DNA of 20,368 nt from assembly GCA_020441225.1 (NCBI GenBank), contig JAGRMP010000161.1, forward strand, positions 1 to 20,368, given 5' to 3'. Shown in pieces: positions 14,053-20,368 of the stretch (the stretch's first letter is position 1; every line of letters starts with the position of its first letter). Origin of the DNA: Maritimibacter sp. (lineage in GTDB: Bacteria; Pseudomonadota; Alphaproteobacteria; Rhodobacterales; Rhodobacteraceae). Under the pieces are notes generated by a model. The model was not told the DNA's origin, searched no databases, and saw only the letters and a program-made list of their open reading frames with translations. A program made the translations under genes and the position numbers.

Positions 14053-15635
14053 GTCTCGTCGCCCCTGTCTCCCCGGATCATGTCAAGCCCGGCGAGCCCG
14101 ACGTGCAGGATCTCGGCAAGCTCGGTCTGGGGCAGCTGCGCGCCCCAGAGCACCGGCCGGGTGCCGGCATAGCGGTGTTCGATGAAGTCGCGCATCTCGG
14201 CGAGGCCGCGCGCATCGTCATAGGCACCCCTGTCGTAGAGATGCGAGGTCACCCGCATGGCGCAGAACGCGCCCTGGCAGGCGCCCTTGCCGATCCGCGA
14301 GCGCCGGGCGATGGCTTCCAGCCCCATGCGGTCTTCGTGACCGGGGGCCTCGGCGACGATCTGGTCGACCGTGGAGCGTGCGACCATTTCGCATTCGCAC
14401 AGCACCGTATCGGTCGGGTCGACCCGCGCCATCCAGTCGCGCGCAGAGGCGCCGGGTTCGGTCCAGCCCGCGCCGGGCCCGGAGGGCAGGGGCTCGGTCG
14501 CGGTGCGGCAAGGCGCGGTGACGCCCAGCCGTTTCGCGACCAGATCGGCGGTTTTTTCCGCCATCAGCCGGAAAGTGGTGAGCTTGCCGCCGGCGATGGT
14601 GGCGAAATTGGTGAGCCCGTCGGCCTCGTGGTCGAACAGGCTGAAGCCACGCGAGGCGGCGCGGCCGTCGGTCTCGGCGCCTTCGGAGGCGATCAGCGGG
14701 CGCACACCCGAAAAGGCGCGCACGAAGCGGGTGGAGGCGAGCAGCGGCAGCATCGCGCTGCCTTCGTCGAGGATCCGGTCGACCTCGTCGATGGTCGGCG
14801 CGCGGTCGTCGGGATCGGAGATCGTCACCGAAGACGTGCCGAGGATCGACACCGTGCCGCCGGGCACCAGGATGTCGCCGTCGCCGGGCGGGCGCAGGCG
14901 GTTGATGACGCCTTTCGCGAGCCGCGTGTTGGAAATGATCAGCGTGCCTTTCGAGGCGGTGACGTGCACGCTGTCGCAGCCTGCGAGCGCCGCGACTTTG
15001 CCAGACCAGGCGCCCGAGGCGTTGACCACCTGGCGCGCCGTGATGCGGATCTCTTCGCGGGATTTCAGATCGCGCGCCCTGGCGGCGGTGATCTTTCCGT
15101 CAGCAATATCAAAGCCTTCGATGCCGGTGTGCGGCAAGTAACGGCTGCCCACGAGCGCCTGCGCATGGCTCACCTGTTCGAGCACCAGGCGGAACGGGTC
15201 GATGGTGGCGTCGGGCACGGCATAGGCGGCGATCACGGTCTCGGGCAGCGCCGGTTCGCGGGCGCGGGCCTCGTCCGGCGTGAGGGCTTCGCACGGGATG
15301 CCGGCGGCGGCGCAGGCTTCGGGGAAACGCGCGGCGAAGGCCGGGTCGTCGCCCTCGACGGCGACGAAGAGCCCGCCGCAATCGTCGATGCATTGCGGCG
15401 CGACCCGCTTCAGGATCTCGCCCTCGCGGCGGCATTCGGCGGCGGTCTCGGTGTCGGTCGCGGCATAGCGCCCGCCCGAGTGCAAGAGCCCGTGGTTGCC
15501 GCCCGAGGCGCCCGCGTTGAGGTCGCGCCGGTCGATCAGCGTCGCCGCGATCCCGCGCAGCGCCAGGTCGCGCAGAAGGCCCGCACCGGTGGCGCCGCCG
15601 CCGATGATGAGAACGTCGGTGTCATGGGTTTTCAT
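14049..15635 (-). CDS. glpA: FAD-dependent glycerol-3-phosphate dehydrogenase subunit GlpA
   Basis: GlpA oxidises sn-glycerol-3-phosphate to dihydroxyacetone phosphate. The 528-residue protein has the FAD motif GGGATGAG (12-19), the dehydrogenase body with GGNHGLLHSGGRY (45-57), and GGKLTTFRLMAE (349-360), which is shared with GlpD. Unlike GlpD it continues into a C-terminal bacterioferritin-associated-ferredoxin-like domain with Cys413, Cys415, Cys453 and Cys458, which probably binds a [2Fe-2S] cluster. This tail is the main evidence for GlpA over GlpD. The ATG at 15635 is favoured because GGAGG is 4 bases upstream and it overlaps the preceding stop as TGATG; a GTG at 15638 is too close to that site. 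Confidence 0.93.
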   Translation of the reverse strand: MKTHDTDVLIIGGGATGAGLLRDLALRGIAATLIDRRDLNAGASGGNHGLLHSGGRYAATDTETAAECRREGEILKRVAPQCIDDCGGLFVAVEGDDPAFAARFPEACAAAGIPCEALTPDEARAREPALPETVIAAYAVPDATIDPFRLVLEQVSHAQALVGSRYLPHTGIEGFDIADGKITAARARDLKSREEIRITARQVVNASGAWSGKVAALAGCDSVHVTASKGTLIISNTRLAKGVINRLRPPGDGDILVPGGTVSILGTSSVTISDPDDRAPTIDEVDRILDEGSAMLPLLASTRFVRAFSGVRPLIASEGAETDGRAASRGFSLFDHEADGLTNFATIAGGKLTTFRLMAEKTADLVAKRLGVTAPCRTATEPLPSGPGAGWTEPGASARDWMARVDPTDTVLCECEMVARSTVDQIVAEAPGHEDRMGLEAIARRSRIGKGACQGAFCAMRVTSHLYDRGAYDDARGLAEMRDFIEHRYAGTRPVLWGAQLPQTELAEILHVGLAGLDMIRGDRGDET

Positions 15636-16921
15636 CACGCCTCCGGAAGGTTGACGTCTTTGAGGTCGTCGCCGAGGTACTTGCGTTCATCGGGTCCGAG
15701 GATGCCGAGCGACAGGCAGATAAGCGTCCACAGATGGGTGACGCGGTAGGCGCCCCCGTAGTGCTTCTCGAGGTCCTCGATCTGGCTGTGGCAGTTGTGG
15801 CAGGGGGTGGCGACGTAGTTCGCCTCGGTGGCCGCGATCTGGTCGAACTTGCGTTTGCCATAGGCGCGCCGCTCGTCGTTCATGCCCGCCTGCAGGAAAC
15901 CGGCCCCGCCGCCGCAGCAATAATTGGCGGATTTCGACGGCGTCATGTCGACGAAATTGTCTTCGCCGACACATTTCTTGATGACGTAGCGCAGGTCTTC
16001 CGCCGCCGTGTCGCCGAGCGATTTGCGGATCAACTGGCAGGGGTCCTGGACGGTGAACTTGAGGTTCTCGGTGTTCCAGTCGCTGGTGACCGGCAATTTC
16101 CCCTCGCGGATCCACTGCGCGTAATAGCTCACCAGGCTCGCGGGTTCGAAATTGGCCTCAAGCCCGAACCGTTCGACGCCTTTCCAGATCGTGTAGAAGG
16201 AATGCCCGCATTCGGTGTTGATCCAGACTTCCGGTTCGAGGGCGTTGATCGCATCGACCCGGGTCCTGACCATCGCCTCCCAGGCGTCGTCGTCGCCGGT
16301 GAACATGCAGAAGTTCTCGGCCGCCCAGCCCTTGGAACTGTAGGTCCAGTCGGCGCCGACCAGATCGAAGATCTTCCACATCGGCGCCAGTTCTTCCGGT
16401 TCCACGGCGGGTTCGCGCGAGTTCTGGTTGACGACGAACTTCGCCCCCTTTTTGTCGATCGGGGCCTTGATATGGGCCCAGGCCGGTTGCGCTTCCTGGA
16501 TCTCCTCGACGGTTTCCTCGATGATCTCGACGAAATCCTCGGACCGCACCCCCATGGCGGAGGTGCTGTCGTCCATCTTCTGCGCCTGGCAGGAGCGCAC
16601 GATGCCTTTGGGCTTCTCGTCCCAGGGCCAGGCGGAGCGGGCCTTGCCCACCAGCAACGAGACGTCGATCCCCATCGGGCAGACATAGGCGCAGCGCTTG
16701 CACTGGGTGCAGGCCCAGACCCAGGGGGTGGTCGACAGCTCCTCGTTCATCCCGAGCATCGCCATGTTGATGAAGCGGCGCGGGTCCATGCCGAAGAGGC
16801 CCGACGCCGGGCAGCCCGAGGAACACAGGCCGCAGCCGACGCAGGCATCGTAGCTCGCGCCTTCGGGCAGCAGCTCCTTCGCCACTTCGAGGAAATCGAG
16901 ACGGGGCGCTTGGGCGTTCAT
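15635..16921 (-). CDS. Iron-sulfur electron-transfer subunit in GlpC position
   Basis: A 428-residue (Fe-S) protein expected to take electrons from GlpAB to the quinone pool. The N-terminus has two [4Fe-4S] motifs: Cys27/30/33/37 (CVGCGLCSSGC) and Cys71/74/77/81 (CTQCKRCAYVCP). The C-terminal half has one CCG module: Cys295 (DPCQL), Cys335-Cys336 (YCCGGG), Cys374 and Cys377 (PCHNC), the spacing of HdrB-type noncubane cluster proteins. E. coli GlpC (396 residues) has two CCG modules with CCGVP and CCGIAG; here the first is degenerate (Cys238 in TECGHSF). It therefore resembles HdrB/DsrK/HmcF-type subunits. No membrane helix is seen. The ATG at 16921 opens the recognisable domain; longer in-frame extension runs into the alcohol dehydrogenase gene. 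Function with GlpAB is inferred from context. Confidence 0.85.
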   Translation of the reverse strand: MNAQAPRLDFLEVAKELLPEGASYDACVGCGLCSSGCPASGLFGMDPRRFINMAMLGMNEELSTTPWVWACTQCKRCAYVCPMGIDVSLLVGKARSAWPWDEKPKGIVRSCQAQKMDDSTSAMGVRSEDFVEIIEETVEEIQEAQPAWAHIKAPIDKKGAKFVVNQNSREPAVEPEELAPMWKIFDLVGADWTYSSKGWAAENFCMFTGDDDAWEAMVRTRVDAINALEPEVWINTECGHSFYTIWKGVERFGLEANFEPASLVSYYAQWIREGKLPVTSDWNTENLKFTVQDPCQLIRKSLGDTAAEDLRYVIKKCVGEDNFVDMTPSKSANYCCGGGAGFLQAGMNDERRAYGKRKFDQIAATEANYVATPCHNCHSQIEDLEKHYGGAYRVTHLWTLICLSLGILGPDERKYLGDDLKDVNLPEA

Positions 16922-16956
16922 GTCGGGTGTCCTTTCCTCTCCCGGGGTAGCGCCGA

Positions 16957-18093
16957 TCACCCGGCCGCCGCCATGATCTCGATCAGCGCGGCGTCGGAGA
17001 GTTGAACCGGATTTGCCGCCATGGAGGAGGCGGCTTGGGCCTTGGCGGCGATTTCCGGGCGGAGCGCAGCCGTGACGCCGAGGGCGGTGAGCGGCTGGAG
17101 CCCGTGGGACCGGGCCCATCGGGCGAGCCCGTCGGTATCGCCGAACACCCGGGCGATTTCGGCGGCCACCCAGTCGAGCCGGGCGCGGGCCGCGCTGCCG
17201 GGGCTGGTGGTGGCGCGGTTGGCCTTGAGCACGGGAACCAGAAGTGCGCCGCAGATCGCTCCGTGGGCCGCGCCGGTGACGCCGCCGATCACGCCCGCGA
17301 GCCCGTGGACCGCGCCGAGGCCGGCGTTGGCGAGCGCGAGCCCGCCCGCGAGGCTGGTCCAGGCCATGGCGTCCCAATCGTCGGCGGTGCCGCCCTCGAC
17401 CACCGCCTTGAGTGCTTTGAGGCCAGCGGGGATCGCTGCGCGGGCGATGGCGTCGGTGATCGGGTTGGCGCGGGTGCAGACATAGGGCTCGATCACCTGG
17501 GTGACCGCGTCGAGACCGGCGGCGAGCACCACGGGTTTCGGCGCGTCATGCATCAGGCTCGGGTCGACGATGGCGATGTCGGGATACATCCGCGGATCGC
17601 GCAAGCTGACCTTAACCCCTTGATCGGGCAAGCCGATCACCGCGTTGCGAGTGACCTCGGCGCCGGTCCCGGCGGTGGTGGGGAGCGCGACGCAGGGCAG
17701 GGGGGCCGTGTCCAGCGGCAGGCCCTTCCCCACCACTTCGAGATGGTCGAGCGCGGGGCGCGCGGAGGGCATGAGAGCGGCGAGCGCCTTGGCGAGGTCG
17801 ATAACCGCGCCGCCACCGAGGGCGACCACCACCTCGGGCGGGTCGGCCCGCAGCGCGGTGCGGGCGGTCTCGAGCGCGGCGAGCGTGGGTTCGCCGGGGC
17901 AGGCAATTGTCTGCACCTCTGCGCCCGCCCCGCGCAGCGCGTCGATCAGCCAGCGGGCGCGGGCCGCTGTCGCGCCGTGGACCAGCGCGACCGTGTCTCC
18001 GAAGGCCAGCACCGCCGCCGCGGCCCCCTCAAATGCGGTGCCGCGCCCGAACCGGATCTGCCCGGCGGTGGCGAAGGTGAAGGGCGGGATCAT
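16957..18093 (-). CDS. Iron-containing (group III) alcohol dehydrogenase
   Basis: A 378-residue NAD(P)-dependent dehydrogenase of the Fe-ADH family. The nucleotide-binding GGGAVIDLAKALA spans 93-105 and LPTTAGTGAEVT spans 137-148. Predicted metal ligands are Asp195, His263 (AVHGLA) and His277 (AAHGAI). The fourth position, four residues after Asp195, is Gln199 (LDAVTQVIEPYV) where FucO and most relatives have His. Glycerol, dihydroxyacetone or another small alcohol or aldehyde are plausible substrates from the position between glpK and the Glp dehydrogenase genes. The gene starts 12 bases after glpK, so it is probably cotranscribed. No specific name can be given. Confidence 0.88.
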   Translation of the reverse strand: MIPPFTFATAGQIRFGRGTAFEGAAAAVLAFGDTVALVHGATAARARWLIDALRGAGAEVQTIACPGEPTLAALETARTALRADPPEVVVALGGGAVIDLAKALAALMPSARPALDHLEVVGKGLPLDTAPLPCVALPTTAGTGAEVTRNAVIGLPDQGVKVSLRDPRMYPDIAIVDPSLMHDAPKPVVLAAGLDAVTQVIEPYVCTRANPITDAIARAAIPAGLKALKAVVEGGTADDWDAMAWTSLAGGLALANAGLGAVHGLAGVIGGVTGAAHGAICGALLVPVLKANRATTSPGSAARARLDWVAAEIARVFGDTDGLARWARSHGLQPLTALGVTAALRPEIAAKAQAASSMAANPVQLSDAALIEIMAAAG

Positions 18094-18105
18094 CGCACCC
18101 GCGCC

Positions 18106-19584
<1,479 letters not shown>

Positions 19585-19614
19585 GTCTGGGGCCTTACGG
19601 GATTTGCCGGTGGG

Positions 19615-19643
19615 GCACCCGGGGTCGCCGGGACCCCGGGTGC
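19615..19643 (-). terminator. Strong GC hairpin upstream of glpK
   Basis: Perfect 12-bp stem: gcacccggggtc (19615-19626) pairs with gaccccgggtgc (19632-19643) around a 5-base loop. It lies 30 bases before the glpK ATG. No T tract follows on the minus strand, so it may be an attenuator, a processing site or an mRNA-stabilising structure. Confidence 0.55.
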
Positions 19644-19658
19644 GGTTTGTCAGGTGGC

Positions 19659-19688
19659 CGGGGCGCCTGTCCGGAGACGGGCGCCCCG
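19659..19688 (-). terminator. Second GC hairpin between glpD and glpK
   Basis: A 9-bp stem, cggggcgcc (19659-19667) with ggcgccccg (19680-19688), continues through one T/G position into a gtc/gac stem around a cgga tetraloop, 13 pairs in all. It starts 14 bases after the stop of the small frame at 19703-19890, a normal terminator position, but lacks a T tract. It forms a tandem with the hairpin at 19615-19643. Confidence 0.55.
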
Positions 19689-19702
19689 ACCGGGAGGATG
19701 GC

Positions 19703-19890
19703 TTACTGCCGCGAGGCGATCAACACGTCATCGGCGACGGTGACCGGATCTTTGCCCTCGATTTCGAGCTCGGCTTTCGGCGGGGCCCGAGCCGCACGTT
19801 CATCGTCCCGTTTTCGAGCGTCGGGTCGGTGGGCGCGGTTTGCACCCGCCCGCCCAATCGCGATGAAACGTGCTCCGGAACCAGGATCAT
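19703..19890 (-). pseudogene. Small frameshifted reading frame downstream of glpD
   Basis: An ATG at 19890 follows a strong ribosome site (GGGAGGA, 10 bases upstream) that overlaps the glpD stop. The frame reads about 35 residues of coding-like sequence (starting MILVPEHVSSRLGG). Near 19785 coding character passes to another frame, which reads PPKAELEIEGKDPVTVADD and then VLIASRQ to a TAA at 19703. Both parts have G or C in most third positions. One missing base would unite them into a product of about 62 residues. As it stands, the ATG frame gives about 56 residues with a basic, unlikely C-terminus. I do not recognise the protein. It is either a decayed gene, a sequencing error, or less likely programmed frameshifting. 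Confidence 0.35.
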
Positions 19891-19906
19891 TCGGTCGTGT
19901 TCCTCC

Positions 19907-20368
19907 CTATCGGGCCTCCCCGGCGGCCCGGACGTCCGGCGGCGCGTTCGCCATCCAGGCGTCGAGCGCGGAAATGTCGTCTTCGCTCAGGCGCAGCCCC
20001 AGCTTGGTCCGCCGCCAGACGATGTCTTCGGCGCTGCAGGCGAACTCGTGTCGCATCAGCCAGGCCAACTCGGCCGCGGTCAGCGTGGCGCCGAAATCGG
20101 GGGCGAGGTCGGCGGCGCTCTGGGCGGGGCCGAGGATTGCCCAGGCGTCGCGGCCGTAACCGCGAATGAGCCGCGCGGCCCAGCGCCGGTCGAGGAACGG
20201 GTAATCCGCCAGCAGCTTGTCGATCAGCCCGGGCTTGTCGGCGACCGCGAAATCGCCGCCGGGGAGCGGCACGCCGGCGGTCCAGGGGCCGGGCAGGTCC
20301 TTGAAAAACGGCGACAATTCTCCCAGCGCGCTCTCGGCGAGGCGGCGGTAGGTGGTGATCTTGCCGCC
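19907..20368 (-). CDS. glpD: Glycerol-3-phosphate dehydrogenase GlpD, C-terminal part
   Basis: This frame runs off the high-coordinate end of the window, so only the last 153 residues are visible. They begin with GGKITTYRRLAE, the conserved flavin-domain motif of GlpD/GlpA, and continue into the GlpD C-terminal helical domain: GPWTAGVPLPGGDF, then LIRGYG, WLMRHE, AEDIVWRRTKLGLR. The protein stops there with no cysteine-rich ferredoxin domain, which separates it from GlpA. GlpD is the membrane-associated respiratory enzyme oxidising glycerol-3-phosphate to dihydroxyacetone phosphate. It leads the glycerol gene run seen here; the true start lies outside. Confidence 0.93.
   Translation of the reverse strand, partial: GGKITTYRRLAESALGELSPFFKDLPGPWTAGVPLPGGDFAVADKPGLIDKLLADYPFLDRRWAARLIRGYGRDAWAILGPAQSAADLAPDFGATLTAAELAWLMRHEFACSAEDIVWRRTKLGLRLSEDDISALDAWMANAPPDVRAAGEAR

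Larger units (their letters stand above)
19585..19906. other. glpD-glpK intergenic region
   Basis: These 322 bases contain, in transcription order, the ribosome site and small frameshifted frame described separately and two GC hairpins, then a short leader to glpK. I see no clear promoter motif for glpK; glpD and glpK may be cotranscribed with the hairpins setting the ratio, or glpK may start here. Confidence 0.5.

Noticed and set aside
16922..17377. Upstream in-frame extension of the Fe-S (GlpC-position) gene
   Set aside because: It would overlap the alcohol dehydrogenase by hundreds of bases and its translation is Arg/Gly-rich; the ATG at 16921 begins the recognisable protein.

Overview
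The window reads as a piece of a high-GC alphaproteobacterial chromosome, most likely Rhodobacterales (Roseobacter/Rhodobacter type). The evidence is strong G/C preference at third codon positions, the rhizobial/rhodobacterial order of the chemotaxis genes, and glycerol genes with an alphaproteobacterial look. This is inferred from gene content; no rRNA or other marker gene is present. Every gene I can support lies on the minus strand, so transcription runs from high to low coordinates. Long open frames on the plus strand are shadows of these genes.

Positions 64-10153 hold a complete chemotaxis operon. In transcription order it is a STAS-domain protein, CheY1, CheA, CheW, CheR, CheY2, a small helical protein that looks like a CheZ/CheT-type CheY-P phosphatase, then after a 483-nt gap a membrane chemoreceptor with two PAS domains, CheB and CheD. 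Nearly all junctions are 4-base ATGA overlaps, TGATG overlaps or gaps of a few bases. The set is self-sufficient: receptor, kinase and coupling protein, two response regulators, a candidate phosphatase, and three adaptation enzymes (methyltransferase, methylesterase/deamidase, deamidase). The receptor ends in a WxxF-type tail that could tether CheR or CheB.

Positions 10420-12658 hold a small accessory cassette: an acyl carrier protein directly followed by a fold-III PLP decarboxylase (LysA/ornithine decarboxylase-like), preceded by a separate hexapeptide-repeat acyltransferase of the serine acetyltransferase type. It resembles part of a carrier-protein-tethered amino-acid modification pathway, but no adenylating ligase is in the window. 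The 10-mer GGACCGGTCG occurs three times in the two spacers flanking this cassette, twice as an inverted repeat.

Positions 12793-20368 hold a glycerol/glycerol-3-phosphate locus. In transcription order it is glpD (only its 3' end is in the window), a short apparently frameshifted reading frame, two strong GC hairpins, glpK, an iron-type alcohol dehydrogenase, a (Fe-S) subunit in the position of GlpC, glpA and glpB. It thus combines the respiratory GlpD and the GlpABC types of glycerol-3-phosphate dehydrogenase. The GlpABC genes are in the order C-A-B, and the Fe-S subunit resembles HdrB/DsrK-type proteins more than E. coli GlpC.

The most useful leads are the CheT/CheZ-like protein, the orphan carrier-protein/decarboxylase cassette with its shared palindrome, the unusual GlpC substitute, the alcohol dehydrogenase with a substituted metal ligand, and the broken frame plus hairpins between glpD and glpK. 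I see no phage, IS element, CRISPR array or RNA gene.
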